The notes beneath the pieces are model-generated. The model did not search any database. It worked only from the letters and a program-made list of their open reading frames with translations, and was not told the DNA's origin. Positions 1 to 12,650 of a stretch of DNA of 64,000 bases are shown here, in pieces (the stretch's first letter is position 1; every line of letters starts with the position of its first letter). The position numbers and the translations under genes are program-made. This DNA is from Quercus robur (taxonomy: Eukaryota; Streptophyta; Magnoliopsida; Fagales; Fagaceae), in contig NC_065538.1 of NCBI RefSeq assembly GCF_932294415.1, positions 47,778,843 through 47,842,842 of the forward strand. Reading direction: 5' to 3'.

Positions 1-2104
1 GAGCATGTAAATTCATAAATGACTAAACACTTTGCACAATAATATCAATGAAAAAAATTATAATAGACGTTAGTTATTTGGGAGTTCTAGTTTTTCCTCA
101 AAAAAATTATAATAGACGTTAGTCATTTCACTAAAAAAGTTATAGGACCTAACTTTCTCTTCTTCTTTTTTTTTTTTTTTTATAAAAAAATTATGAAATT
201 TTTATTTATTTATGAAAGCACGTAACTTTCTAAATTAATAAGTTTATTGATGGTAAATTATAATGTCTTATACTATATGAACATATTTTTTCTAAATATG
301 AAACAAATGAAAACCATATAATTGAAACATTATACTCTCCGTTCCAATTTGTTTGTCTTCTATTCCATTTTGGGATGTCTCAAAATATTGTTATGTTTCT
401 AAAAATAAAAGTTATTAATTTACTAATATTCATAGTATACCCCTATTTTATTTTTAAAACTATTTAAAAAGAAAACTAACAAATATTTAAAAAATCAATC
501 TAATTGGAGCACCTTTTTAGTTGCCTCATTAAAAATAAATCTTTTTTTTTTTTTTTTTGACGAGAGAATAAATCTTCTTAAAAAAAATACTGATAAATTT
601 ATTTAATGGTAGTTTTGTAAACTTATACATTTTTATAAGATAGATAATATAATAAATAATGTTCTCTTATAACTTTTCAAAAACAAAAAAAAAACAAAAT
701 AGGACGAAAAGAATATAACTTTGGTTGCACAAAATACACAACTACTTATAAAAACCATCCATTTTTGGAACATTCCTGGTATATTATTCCTGGCTCTTTA
801 GTACTGCTCGCCGTCTTCTTTTTCAATTTTTTTTTTCCTTGGTCAGTGCTTCCTGCTTTTAAAGTTCAACGAACTAAAAATTGCGGACCAACTTTCAGTC
901 AGACCTTGGAAATGTCAAGTCTTCACCTGGTTCAGTCCCCACCAGGAAATCAAGGGACTCACTCAGCCCAAACACGAGGCAACAAATGTACGCGACTGGA
1001 ACCCCCAATAGTCTCGCCCTTTTTATTCATACCGCCCCCATGTGTATACGGACTCCTGCAAGCCATCACGTAAGCCCGACGAATAAGACAATCACTTTAA
1101 TTAATAAACAAATCTATATTAAAAAACAAAATACTACGAAAACCAGACATTCATCCGGTTTTCCAATCTAACATTGTGCTGTATTTAATTAATTAAGTCC
1201 AACTATACTCTATTGCCAAGCGTTCAGATTCAAATTCCTTGTAACTCAAATTTTTTTTTTTTTTTAGCTGAGACCTTTTAACTCAATTGATGTGCTTTCA
1301 ACATTGAGGATTTTGTTTCTCCAAAAAAAAAAATTTTGAGGATTTAAATTAAAATCAGTTCACACTGTGAATCTTTTCCCTTTTTCTCACATCTGCTAGA
1401 GTATAAAGCTATAAATAGTGAATAATAAAGTGGTATAAATAGTGAGTTTAAATAAGAATGAATAACAGCTAAACAATTCAACAAATATGAAACTTGTTGT
1501 GCAAAATATTGTATTTATAGCATTAGGCTTTGAATTCCTACTTATAGCATTGAATTATAAAGGGAAAAAAAATTTTAAGACACACTATTTTATAAACTTT
1601 ATGTGATGAATGATTATTGGTAATAAAAATATAATGTTTGTAGTGAATCTAGTCAAAAATCAATCAACTGTTGATAAAAATATTATAAAATAATTTATAT
1701 ATATATATAGTAATACAAAAAAAAAAAAAAAAACTATATTAAACTATGATTTTTTTTTTCTTGGGTGAACTATTAAACTATGATTTGGGTCCTCTAGATC
1801 CGCAAAATAGTCCAAGATGCCCCAATCTCTTTTAGCTTTACTACCCACCCCAATTGCAAACATCCCTGTACATAATAAATGATTAATAATTAAACCCAAA
1901 ACCACTGCAACAGCATCAAAAACCACAGCCATAGCCAATAAATAAACCCATTAGCAAAAACCAAAACCTTCCCTACTTTTTTCGCTTTCCACCTTCACCC
2001 CGAACCAATCACACACCTGAATTCTTCTCTTCACAGTCTCACGCCAATAGTTTTCCAAAACCAACTGGTTTTTCTTTTCTCCAAAACCCCATTTTTGGCA
2101 ACCA
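1..2104. other. AT-rich upstream region of the decarboxylase gene
   Basis: No gene was recognised here. The stretch is AT-rich with several long T and A runs (about 166-182, 541-558, 1250-1265, 1717-1733). The short open frames around 765-1171 look like chance ORFs: they show no family resemblance, no splice context and no codon bias. The last few hundred bases (about 1740-2104) would be the proximal promoter of the decarboxylase gene and include a CCAAT motif near 2004. Confidence 0.5.
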
Positions 2105-2112
2105 TATATAAA
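2105..2112 (+). promoter_or_regulatory. TATA box of the pyruvate decarboxylase gene
   Basis: TATATAAA lies 78 bp upstream of the chosen ATG at 2190, a normal plant spacing that leaves a 5' leader of roughly 50 nt. The leader is A/C-rich with CAACAACAA runs, which is common in plant leaders. Confidence 0.65.
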
Positions 2113-2189
2113 CACCAGCAACATACCTCTTTGCCTTCAAACAAAACTCGATATTACCATAACAACAACAAAAAAACCTTATCATTCTC

Positions 2190-5100
2190 ATGGATACTGC
2201 AAATAACGTAGGCTCAGTAGCTACTCCAGCTCCAGTCCACCCAGCTTGCTCAAGCGGGACACTGGGTCGGCACCTGGCTCGGCGGCTAGTAGAGATCGGC
2301 GTGAGAGACGTGTTCTCTGTGCCCGGTGACTTCAACCTCACGCTTCTTGATCACCTCATAGCCGAGCCAAACCTCAACCTTGTTGGCTGCTGTAATGAGC
2401 TCAACGCTGGCTACGCTGCCGATGGCTACGCGCGCGCCAAGGGCGTTGGCGCGTGCGTAGTTACCTTCACCGTTGGTGGGCTTAGTGTCATCAACGCTAT
2501 TGCTGGAGCTTACAGTGAGAACTTGCCTGTGATTTGCATAGTTGGTGGGCCCAACTCCAACGATTATGGAACTAACCGGATCCTCCACCACACGATCGGG
2601 TTGCCTGACTTTTCTCAAGAGCTTAGGTGCTTTCAAACTGTCACTTGTAATCAGGTAAGACAAAGAGAAAGTCTGATCTTATAAAATTGTGAATGTAATT
2701 TTTAGGGAGTTTTTTGGATTAAAATTTTACTGGGTCATATAAAGTAATGTGTCACTGATCACATGACCTCAATTTGTAAACTATGATCATGTTCGTTGTC
2801 ACATTTGTCTATAAGCTTTTATTTTTAAGTTCGATGAGTTTAGGTGATGTTCAAGTTTGATGGGTGGTGTTTTATTTATGTGATGGATAATGTGGCAGGC
2901 GGTGGTGAATAACTTGGATGATGCGCACGAGCTGATCGACACGGCGATTTCGACTGCATTGAAGGAAAGCAAGCCGGTCTATATTAGTATCGGTTGTAAT
3001 TTGCCAGGGATTCCTCATCCAACTTTTGGGAGGGATCCTGTGCCGTTCTTTCTAGCACCCAAGTATGGATCTCTCTCTCTCATATTCAGATTTTGGTTTT
3101 TGGAATTTTTGTGAATTTGATTAGTATTTCTTGAAATCTTGTGCCAAGATATGGCTCATTTAGAAGTTATGAGTTCCAATAATTAAAAATATGTTTTATG
3201 TATTGGTTTACTTAGTAAGTGTGATGGTAAAGTGCAATTGGTGGATCATGGTTCATGGATGAAGTGCATACTAGGAACAGTGTGAATAACGTTGATCTCG
3301 ATGTACAGTTGACACAATTGAAGTAAATAGTTGTATGACTGTAGAGTAGCGAAAGAAGCATGCTTGCTAAGTTTTCTTTGTAAACTCAGGCATTTTAGTG
3401 TTTTAGTTGATGTTTAACTTCACATCTACAGAAACAGTTGGAACATATTTTGATGACAATGAACTTTCTTGACTAGTGTAAACTCAAAAGAATTTGTATT
3501 CGGCCAATCAAGCTGTTTATTTTCTACGTTGCTCAACATTCCCCTTATGTTTGGATGGGGGGGATGAGGCGAGGCTTAGACAGTAGAGTAGAGGAGAATG
3601 GAAGATGACTACAATGTACTAAATTTTAGTATATTCCAGCCACCTTCCCCCTCTCCTTTCCTTCCATTCCAAACATTCCCTATATTTTTAGCAGATCAAT
3701 CCCATTTCATTACTCATGGCAACATTTGATATTTTGAATAGATATACTTTCCAGACAAATAGGAAGTGATGAACTCAAATCAAAACCAAGTTATCATATT
3801 TGACAATTTTGATAATATTGATTTCACATGATGTAACCATGAATCGTAGTTTTTTTTTTTTTTTTTTTTTTTCCTTCATGTAATGCTTGTGTCTGTCATT
3901 GCTTATAAAGTTTTAAAAGGGTAGAAGTTCTGAGGTAGGATTTAATTGCTTTAAATAATTGGAAGTAATATCTACGATAATCTTAGTGGCCACCCTTTTT
4001 AAACAGGATAAGCAATCAATTAGGATTAGAAGCAGCTGTGGAAGCGGCCGCTGAGTTTTTGAACAAAGCTGTGAAGCCTGTGCTTGTGGGTGGCCCCAAG
4101 TTAAGGGTAGCGAAGGCACAAAAGGCCTTTGTAGAACTTGCTGATGCCAGTGAATATCCAGTAGCAGTTATGCCCTCAGCAAAGGGACTGGTGCCAGAGC
4201 ACCATCCTCACTTCATTGGAACGTATTGGGGTGCTATCAGCACCAGCTTTGTTGGGGAGATTGTGGAGTCTGCTGATGCTTATGTCTTTGCTGGCCCCAT
4301 CTTTAATGATTACAGCTCTGTTGGTTACTCCTTGCTGATCAAGAAGGAGAAAGCAATTATAGTGCAGCCTAATCGCGTGACTATAGCCAATGGTCTATCT
4401 TTTGGCTGGGTTTTCATGGCTGATTTCTTGAGTGCATTGGCTAAAAGGCTAAAGAAGAACTGCACAGCTCATGAGAACTACAGCCGGATCTATGTTCCGT
4501 CAGGCATCCCTTTAAAATGTGAGAAAGATGAGCCTCTTAGAGTTAATGTTCTCTTCAAGCACATTCAGGTAAGACACAAGAAACGCTATCTAGAGCCATT
4601 CATTTTAGTCTTAGACTGTTAAGGGTTGTGAAATGAAAACTCATTCAAGATATTATGTTGTAAACTAAGAGTTCTATTCATTGAATTTCTAATATGGTTT
4701 GGTAGCATATGCCTGGCATTTTTTCGCCATTAATTTTTTTCCCCAATTCTTGGGATTGTTAGATTGTGTCCTGGTCCTTCAAACTTCTACCTTCTTATCA
4801 TTTCTTCTTTCTCTAAATCATCCCCATAGAGGAAGTGTTTTAAGTCTTTATTATGATATCTTTGGTTTGTAATTAGAAACACAGCACAATTAAATAATCT
4901 TATGTAACACACAATTTCTTATCCTGTGTCTTTGTTCATGGATTTGCCATTTTTGGTTAATTCATCTATTGATTAAACAGGACATGTTAAGTGGAGACAG
5001 TGCAGTAATTGCCGAAACTGGGGACTCATGGTTCAACTGTCAGAAGCTCCGCCTCCCTGAGAACTGCGGGTAAGCCAGGGTCTCGATTAAACACTTTACT

Positions 5101-6363
5101 CCTTGATGATTGAATGCAATATTTTTATCAGCCGGAAGGGTGCCAATGTTTTATATGGATTGCATTTAGGTATGAATTCCAGATGCAGTATGGATCTATT
5201 GGCTGGTCAGTAGGTGCCACTCTTGGATATGCCCAGGCTGCCAAAGATAAGCGTGTGATTGCTTGCATTGGTGATGGTAGTTTTCAGGTTAGTTATAATT
5301 TTGATATGAAATATTATAACAGGAGATAGGGATTAGGGACTTGGACCCTATTCACTGCCCCTGTCCCTGCCAAGCAAATCTTTCACCGTCCTTGCTCCAT
5401 CCCTGCTTTGGGACTTTGTGGAGATACCTGGCCTCCTCTGTTAACGCATTGCTAAACCTTGCTATGGGATTTCTATATTTTGGAATATCAAGCATGTGAT
5501 CAAACAATTTCCACTTTATTTAGGTTACCGCTCAGGACATTTCAACAATGATTCGATGTGGACAAAGGACCATTATATTTCTGATCAATAATGGAGGTTA
5601 TACAATTGAAGTAGAGATTCATGATGGCCCATACAATGTGATTAAGAACTGGGACTACACTGCCCTTGTTGATGCCATCCACAATGGCGAAGGCAAATGC
5701 TGGACTGCAAAGGTTAGTATTCGTGAAATCGAGTTCTAACAACTGTCTGAAAACCATGATCACATGCTTTATTTGATTTTTACTTTTACTTTTAAGCTTC
5801 TAGCGATTATAACTGGTTTTGTTCTCATTTGTTTCGTTCTTACCACAAATTTTCTTGTTGAGCGTGCATTTTCAAAAGTATTCCTCCATTCTGCTCTGTC
5901 ATTCATTCCTGAACTTATTCCAGATAACTTAAGAGTCACATGATTCCCAAATTCAAATCTTCAAGGACCTAAATAGTATATATTATTTAAATATTGAAGC
6001 TCATGACCAAAAAAGATTGACTAATCCCAGAGGACTCAAAACGTCCCAGTCAGAGTCAAAAAGATTGCAGAGCATTTGCTTGTAGTTTCTCTCATTTAGA
6101 TATTTAAAAGATGCATTCTGGAACTTGAATCTTATAGCAATATGTCATTTTGCTCCTGAAGTGTATTGATAGATTCAGTTGGTAAAATACAGGTACGTAC
6201 AGAGGACGAACTGACAGAAGCGATTGCAACAGCAACAGGCGCACAAAAGGATTCTTTATGTTTCATCGAAGTATTTGTGCACAAGGATGACACCAGCAAA
6301 GAGCTGCTGGAATGGGGATCCCGAGTTTCTGCTGCTAATGGCCGTCCTCCAAATCCTCAATAA
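2190..6363 (+). CDS. PDC: Pyruvate decarboxylase, seven exons, complete
   Basis: Thiamine-diphosphate enzyme that converts pyruvate to acetaldehyde and CO2, the first step of ethanol fermentation in the cytosol. Exons read from GT..AG sites and frame continuity: 2190-2654, 2899-3062, 4007-4568, 4981-5069, 5170-5287, 5524-5712, 6193-6363, giving 585 aa. Family landmarks are present: the [15 protein letters not shown] segment with the cofactor-activating Glu at about residue 70, the His-His pair at 133-134, the cofactor-binding GDG at 461-463 followed by the Asn-Asn at 488-489, and the conserved Glu at about 495. The C-terminus ends in PPNPQ as in plant PDCs. The N-terminal tail before the first conserved block is short (about 23 residues), so the protein is somewhat shorter than the ~600 aa usual in plants. 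The ATG follows the TATA box at a sensible distance and no earlier in-frame ATG fits. All splice sites are canonical and there are no disruptions, so it looks functional. Confidence 0.95.
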
Positions 6364-6519
6364 TTTCAGATTGGCCTTACTACTAGTCCTTTTTGCAGAA
6401 CTGAAATCGGTATTATGAGCTCTAATCCAGAACTATAAATTAATAAGAGAAGATAGTCTTGCTTGGGTTGCAAGGCATCTATACCAGTCCTGTTGCCGCA
6501 TCCTCCTTTTTGTTGTAAA

Positions 6520-6525
6520 AATAAA
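6520..6525 (+). terminator. Putative poly(A) signal of the PDC gene
   Basis: AATAAA lies about 157 bp after the PDC stop codon, within a T-rich 3' region. It is the canonical hexamer, although plant signals are degenerate, so the actual cleavage site is a guess. Confidence 0.45.
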
Positions 6526-6599
6526 GTCCAATTGCTGTATGTTAGCATTGAAACTTTAAGAGCTTTTGTAAATGACTGAGTGTAACAATCTTGATGATG

Positions 6600-7223
6600 A
6601 ATATGCATGTATAATATTGATGGTACATGTTGTGGGAGTAGTTCCTTTTGGTTTCTATTGGTCCGCCCTTGATACGTGGCCCTTGGATTGTGGGTAACTT
6701 GGTGTTTAGGCTTTTTCGAGGGAGGGTGGTTGAGTCTGTACTCCCGCAGAATGGGCCTAGGCATCCATTTCTGCCACTACCAATCAATCGTCAAACTTGT
6801 AACCTCAAAGCCCATATCAGCCTTTTTAAAAATGAAGTGTCAAAAGGAGCAAAAGAAAAGGCAGATTATTAGTAATTACTTTGCGAAATAAAATAGCAAG
6901 GAAATAAAAAGGATTGATTCTTTTTTATGTGTTTAACCTGCTGTGAGCTTGCTTTTCAGCTCTAGCAGACTCCAGATTATCGAAAGAAACCCAAGTCTGC
7001 TAAGCCTAGGATTGACTTTCGAGTGGCCTTTTGTTAAGCTCTCGTGAAGAGCGAAGCTCCTTTTAGCTGGGTTTGCTCAAAAGAACTCTTATGGGAGGGG
7101 TTAGGCTTCGACCCGGTAGGGTGCTGTTCACTGGACCCTGTAAGATTCTGTGTCTGGAAATTGACATTCAGCAGCATCTCATCGGGCCAGTTTATTGGGC
7201 CTAAGCCTCTACCCGGAGATAGT

Positions 7224-7263
<40 letters not shown>

Positions 7264-9065
7264 TTAGGTTCAAGTTACATGTGATATAACTCTGGTTAAG
7301 TTACACTTTTTTTTTTATACCATAGATTACTAAGAGATCTAACAGTAAAAGAAATCTACAATCTAGATGTTTTGCGCAATATGCGTGTTCATTATTAGTT
7401 ATTTTATTATACTCGTGTTATAATGTTTGGAAAATTAGTTTCGGTTATGTATTATATATAGCTAAAATAATGAAGAAAAAAATTGCAATACAATATATCC
7501 ATAAATAATCATAATTAATTAGGTCCTAAAAATGCCACTACAAGCCTGTTGAATTTTTTATTATCAAGTGTACGTGTATATTTGGCTCCTACATTTGTCA
7601 TTTTCAATATAAAAATTCTTATTGTTTCTTTTTCATTTTGTAGGAGTATTTTTTTTTTTTTCCTTTTTTTTAAGAAAACACGTGAACTTTTGATGGCTGA
7701 ACATCTAAGATGTTTATAATTTTTAATATGCAAAACTGAATATACATGTCAAGAGATTAAAAATATAACAACAATTGTACAAAGAAATATAAAATTATAA
7801 ATTTTCATATCTTAAGTTTAATTTTACATTCATTTGTGTTTGTGAGGGTGTGTTTCAAAAAAAAAAAAAAAAAAGCTATATGTCTTCCCTAAACATATCT
7901 TTTAAAAACCTCAGATGTCACCAAACATATCTTAATCTTTTGAATTTATGGCCTAAACTGGTCATTGATAAGAGATGGCATGAGGTGAAAGGCTAAATGA
8001 AATACTACTCATACAAAGTACCATATGACAGAACATCACACTCACTCACATGAGGTTTCTACTTTTTATATATATATTTTTTTTCCAGTTGGTATGAATT
8101 TTTTAGTCTACATATGCAGCCAACATGTCTTGATATTTAAGGGAGAAGATCAATTTTCTTATGGTCACCATTTTCATGTAAAAAGAAAACTCCCTCCATC
8201 TTTGCTTAGTCAAAATTCTAATTTCTTGAAAATAATTTATCCTTGTATATATTATATTTGTAGGTAAAGAAAATACTATTGAGAGCTTCTTATCTTACAA
8301 GCAGTGTAAACTTGTAAGGATAATTAGCAAGGTGGTTGGATTGTTGTATCTTGGGGGTGGCACACAAAATTTCTAGTCTACTAAACTAAAAATTCCGTAG
8401 ATGGTGTGTATTATCTCAAGAGAGCGATCTAGTCTATGCCTCAACTCCATCACCTAAAAAATTCTTAGAATTGACGGTAATTTTGTTTATCATGTAATGA
8501 GATTATTTTAAAGTACCATCAAAGTAATATCTCTCAACTTGTTCTCTAATTTTACGGTGAAATCTAATTTATGTGATATGTTATTATTTAAATGATAATC
8601 TGAAGATTATGAAATTCAATTTATTTATATTATTAAGGCTAAAATGCAAAACTCGCTCTCTAAGTTTCACCACTTTTTATTTCAGTCTGTAAGTTTGCAT
8701 TTTGTCATTTCAGTTCTCTAAGTTTCAGTTCTCCTCATTTCTTCTTTTGTTAACATTCCATTTATGTCTGCCGTTAACCGTATTTAATTTTTATTTAATT
8801 ATTTATTTCTTATGTTTAAAACTGTTAATTTTTTTTTTGAAAAGCCCTAAAATTAACCCCTACCCACGTCAAAAGAACCAAAAGAAAAAGTCCTAAAACT
8901 TCAATCAAACAGTAATAAATTCATACAAACCCACCAACAACCTCAATTCTATTATCTATATTGCTTCAGTCTCTAAATCCACTACGCCTCCACACCAATC
9001 TCTTTCCTTCTCAAACCCCAAAACCCTAGCCCTAAGAAACTGCCAATAGCAACCACAAAGCTCAG
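6600..9065. other. Intergenic region, simple repeats only
   Basis: No gene recognised. It contains an (AT)n run at 7230-7261, poly-T or poly-A runs near 7645 and 7858, and AT-rich unique sequence. From about 8640 there is text typical of degraded plant repeats ('ctaagtttcaccacttttt'-like phrases). Short ORFs here have no family resemblance. Confidence 0.5.
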
Positions 9066-9410
9066 ATGCTGAAAGAAGAAAGAACAATCGAGAGGGAGAT
9101 TATCAAGGCAATCATAACTAGGAAGCTCGACCCGCTGAAGCCCAACTCGGGACAGTCCGGACCCATTGGCAAACACTACGTGTGCATTTCATATCACGAG
9201 GATTCTCACTCTAGTTGTAGAGTCTAGGAGTGGCACGGGCATGTGGTGTTTTACAACAATGGAAATGGGTACACGCAAGAAGGCATGTATGGGAATTACT
9301 TCGAGAGAATGATGATGATGAGGAAGGTGTTTAGGGACGAAAGCGATGAAGAAGATGAAAGCCATGAGGAAAGGATTTCGGGGTTAATTTCTAGGAGAAG
9401 CCATGAATAG
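9066..9410 (+). pseudogene. Pseudogene of a small conserved plant protein (WEWHGH-type)
   Basis: A single frame from the ATG at 9066 to the TAG at 9410 reads like a real protein: a charged helix (about residues 1-25), then PLKPNSGQSGPIGKHYVC, then a histidine/aromatic core, and an acidic tail. One internal stop (TAG at about residue 56) falls exactly where a Trp codon would be expected in a R-V-W-E-W-H-G-H run; the frame otherwise continues with EWHGHVVFYNNGNGYTQE and YGNYFERM. I recall similar uncharacterised plant proteins but cannot name the family with certainty. It is read as a recently disabled or captured copy; a sequencing error at the stop is possible. No intron is visible. Confidence 0.5.
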
Positions 9411-9944
9411 TGGAGTTTTTTTTTTTTTTTTTTTTTTTTTTGAGAAACTCGTTGATATGAATGGTGAAGTTTTAAGCCCCTCCACCAACAAAAAAATGGT
9501 GTCACCAACTATAAAAATATCGATATTCTTCAAATGGAGTTGGCCGTGAAATGATCTTATTTTTTTCTACAATGAAGTGGGAGAAGAGAGAAAAAAATCG
9601 TAGTGTGGCAACTCGCAATTGATCATGGATTCATAATTATTTTTTTTCCTAATGGAATCATGGATTCATGATTTTGTGGGTTGGTAGTTTTTTATTTTTG
9701 AATGTTTGAACAAATGCTACTAATTCAAATAGTTGTCTCTTAAAAGTTGTGATTGATATAATTGGGAACTGAAAAAAAAAAAAAAAAAAAAAAAAAAACA
9801 ACTTTATCATCAAGACATACCGGTTTCTTTTTGTCACATTTTTTTTTCCTTGAATTTTCTGTTTCCTTACCCTTTTTTTTTTAAGGTGAAACAGGGTGAC
9901 ATTCTTTTTTTAAGTAGAGTTGTTTTAATTTAAGTTTCAAGAAC
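9411..9944. other. Spacer with poly-T and poly-A runs
   Basis: Holds a T run (about 9417-9440) directly after the pseudogene, an A run (about 9771-9798) and AT-rich filler. No gene seen. Confidence 0.5.
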
Positions 9945-12147
9945 ATGGTTGGAGATCACATGGAGATTGAGGTCATTGAGCTCCAAGCTCAGGAGCAAAA
10001 GCTCGTGCTTGATCGACTCGTTACCTCCGTCGATGACGACCCCAAGCGATTCTTCCAACGCATGAGAAGCCGATTTGACGCGTAATAAATTTTTTTTCTT
10101 CTTCTCTTTTATCTCTTAAGAAATTTCGTGTAATGGCTGTGTTTGGTTGTTGAGGAAGTGTAGGAAAGGAAAAGAAAAGTTTGGAGTTGTGTGTGGCGTT
10201 GTTTAGTTAACTGAGTGTAGTTGAACAATTTGTGAGGATTATGATCGGTTGAGTTTCTGATCTTTTGGAAGCTGAATTTGACGTTTTTTAGTTTCTCTGT
10301 TTTACTTGCTGTATGTTTAGGGGTGTCAATGTTCGACCCAACCCGCGAACACGACACGAACCCAACACGGGTTTTTTTGGGTTAGGGTTGGACCTTAATG
10401 GGTTTGGGTCATAAACGGGTCGACCCGAAAGCGACACGGTAAGAAATGTGTCATAAGTAGGTCAACCCGCGTAACCCACAATAGACACGTTTAACACGCC
10501 AATTTATTTGTGTCAACCCGAAATGACCCACATAACACAACCCGTTTAACTCGTATAACAAATAAATATTTATTTTATTTTAAAATTAAAAAGAAAAGTG
10601 AGTAATTACAAAAATTTATAAGGGAGTAATTGAAACTTTATAGACCCTAGAGCTACTAATACTTTTTTTTTTTTTTTGGCATAGAACTTGCACAAATGAA
10701 AATGGATGAGATTGTGGAAGATGTTATGAATTTGGACATCAACAAAGAATCTATGGATGATAATCATGGTCATAGTCAGGATTAGTCTACTGTTTGCTCA
10801 AATTCTTTCAATATTGATTCTTAGCATTTGGCAAGTTTCAAGGATATTATATTTTTGTTGAATTATGTTATTTTATTTTTGTTAAGCTTTGTTATTTTGA
10901 ATTTGGGTTGAAGTGTATGCACTTCTTTTGGAGTGTAAAAAACTTATGTTCTAGATGAATGTTATATTTTTGTTAAACTATATTATTTTGAATATGGATT
11001 GAAAACTTGAAGTGTATGCATTGCTTTTTGGGATGTAAAAAAAATAATTTCTAGATGGATGTTAGATTTAATATTATGTAAGTTGAAATGGGTTGTGTTA
11101 CATTCGTGTTAACCCAACACGACTCGTTTATTAAGCGTGTCAAATGGGTTAGGTCAGGTCAACCCGCCTTATTAACAGGTCGGGTTAGGGTTGAAGGATC
11201 ATGACACGATTATTAAATGGGTCGGGTTAGGGTTGAGCCATTTAGTCGAATACCCCTACCTCGACACGACACGAACCCGACACGCTAACCCGAATTGACA
11301 CCCCTAGTCTGTGTGTGTGAAATTATATATTACTATTTGGCTCTGTTTGGTTGCTGAGAAAATGTAGGGAAGGAAATAGAAAGTTTGAAGTTGCATGGCT
11401 CTGTTTAGTTAACTGAGCGTAATTGGACAGAATTTGTGGATTATGCTCGGTTAAGTTTCTGATCTTTTGGAAACTGAAATTCTCTGTTTCTCAGCAACGA
11501 ACAGAGGATTGGTTTTGATGGGTTAATTATTCTTTTATTTTATTTTTTTATTTGAATTTTTTTTTTCTTGCGTATGATCTGAATTATTTGGCCTTTTACC
11601 ATTTCTCAATTCTGATTTCACTTCCATCCTGCATTATTTCGAAATTTGGATCAGTAATTTTTTTTTTCTCTGTTTCACTATGATTTTTTTGTCGATGTGC
11701 CATTGCTTTTCTTAGTGCATTTCCTGTGAGTATGTATTATCTTCAAGCTGAATTTTCTTCTAAATTGCACATTTTATTGTGGTTGATACTTAATAGTTTT
11801 TGGTTTTTATTCCTCTCTCCCAAATTTGGTGTTACAGAGTAGATTTGGAGTTTCCAAAGATTGAGGTTCGATTTCAGAATTTTACAGTTGAATCATTCGT
11901 CCACGTTGGAAGCAGAGCACTGCCAACAATTCCCAATTATGTTACTAACATGGCTGAGGTAGAATTTTACTTGATGAATAATCATTTTATGAGGACCCAA
12001 GTTTTTCCCAATTTCTGATTGTGTTTCAATTTCATTTTGTGAAAAAATGTCAATTTAGGCATTTTTAAGGCAGTTGCGTCTATACCGGGGACAGAGAAGC
12101 AAGTTGACAATTTTAGACGGTATTAGTGGGTTAATTAGACCATCAAG
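9945..12147 (+). pseudogene. 5' fragment of a PDR-type ABC transporter (ABCG family), three exons
   Basis: Three exons with intact GT..AG sites and continuous phase: 9945-10081, 11838-11958 and 12059-12147. The encoded ~115 residues match the region just before the first nucleotide-binding domain of full-size plant PDR/ABCG transporters: LVLDRLVTSVDDDPKRFFQR, then LEFPKIEVRFQN, FVHVGSRALPTIPNY, then LRLYRGQRSKLTILDGISGL and IRPS. In a complete gene the next exon would start the Walker A region (LLLGPPGSGKTT-like); nothing of that kind follows, so the gene is truncated at a natural exon boundary. The usual upstream ~80-100 residues also seem absent. Intron 1 is lengthened by a hAT-like insertion (10317-11308). 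The TIPNY-type text resembles the ABCG31/PDR3 branch, an inference from memory. Non-functional as a transporter. Confidence 0.75.
10317..11308. mobile_element. hAT-like non-autonomous transposon in the PDR intron
   Basis: Both ends carry the inverted motif TAGGGGTGTCAAT (13 of 13 matching), followed by subterminal stretches rich in GGGT/ACCC and CGGGTTAG words. Flanking 8-bp sequences CTGTATGT (10309-10316) and CTGTGTGT (11309-11316) differ by one base, as expected for an aged 8-bp target duplication of the hAT superfamily. Only a 29-codon open frame (10696-10785, acidic, ending DNHGHSQD) lies inside, possibly a remnant of a transposase C-terminus. Confidence 0.7.
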
Positions 12148-12390
12148 GTGAATTTTGAAAGACATGAGTTAGTGGGAGAGTGGTCTTATTTTGTAGGCAA
12201 AGTTTTAAGTAGAGTTAAAGATGTATTTTTACCATATTGTCCTCAAGTTTTATCATACTTAAACTTAGGGTGTAGGGGTGTTTTTGAAAAATATAAAAGT
12301 CAAGTTCAAGAAAGAGAATTTTATGGAGAGTTGTTTGATGTTATTGACCTTATTCCTAAAACCTTTGTAGGAGAAATTATTAGTTACTGA
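12148..12390 (+). other. Unrecognised 80-codon open frame after the PDR fragment
   Basis: Immediately after PDR exon 3, in another frame, an 80-codon stretch without stops has a protein-like composition: balanced hydrophobic and charged residues, EWSYFVGKVLSRVKD, PYCPQVLSYLNLGC, and a LFDVIDLIPKTFVGE tail. It has no early in-frame ATG, so it would have to be an internal exon or a decayed fragment. I do not recognise the family. Its abrupt start at the PDR exon boundary suggests a rearrangement junction. Confidence 0.3.
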
Positions 12391-12650
12391 ATGAGATATT
12401 TTGGACATACAAAAATGTTTAGATCAAACAGGGAAATCATGTTTATATATATATATATATATATGAGTTTTACGTATATGTTGGTAAACCATTTTAAGAA
12501 ATTTTTTTTTGAAAAAAATGAAAAAATAACTACTGAATTTGACAACTTTTCTAGTGTCGTCCCTCCCTCCTTTCATTCTCACCTGGTTGCATTTTTCCCA
12601 AATACTTGGGACTGTGAGTAGAAAGTGACCGTGTTTTTGAGAGGAAAGAT

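Noticed and set aside
765-1171. Two overlapping ORFs of about 100 codons
   Set aside because: No recognisable domain, no splice or promoter context, and composition does not differ from chance ORFs.
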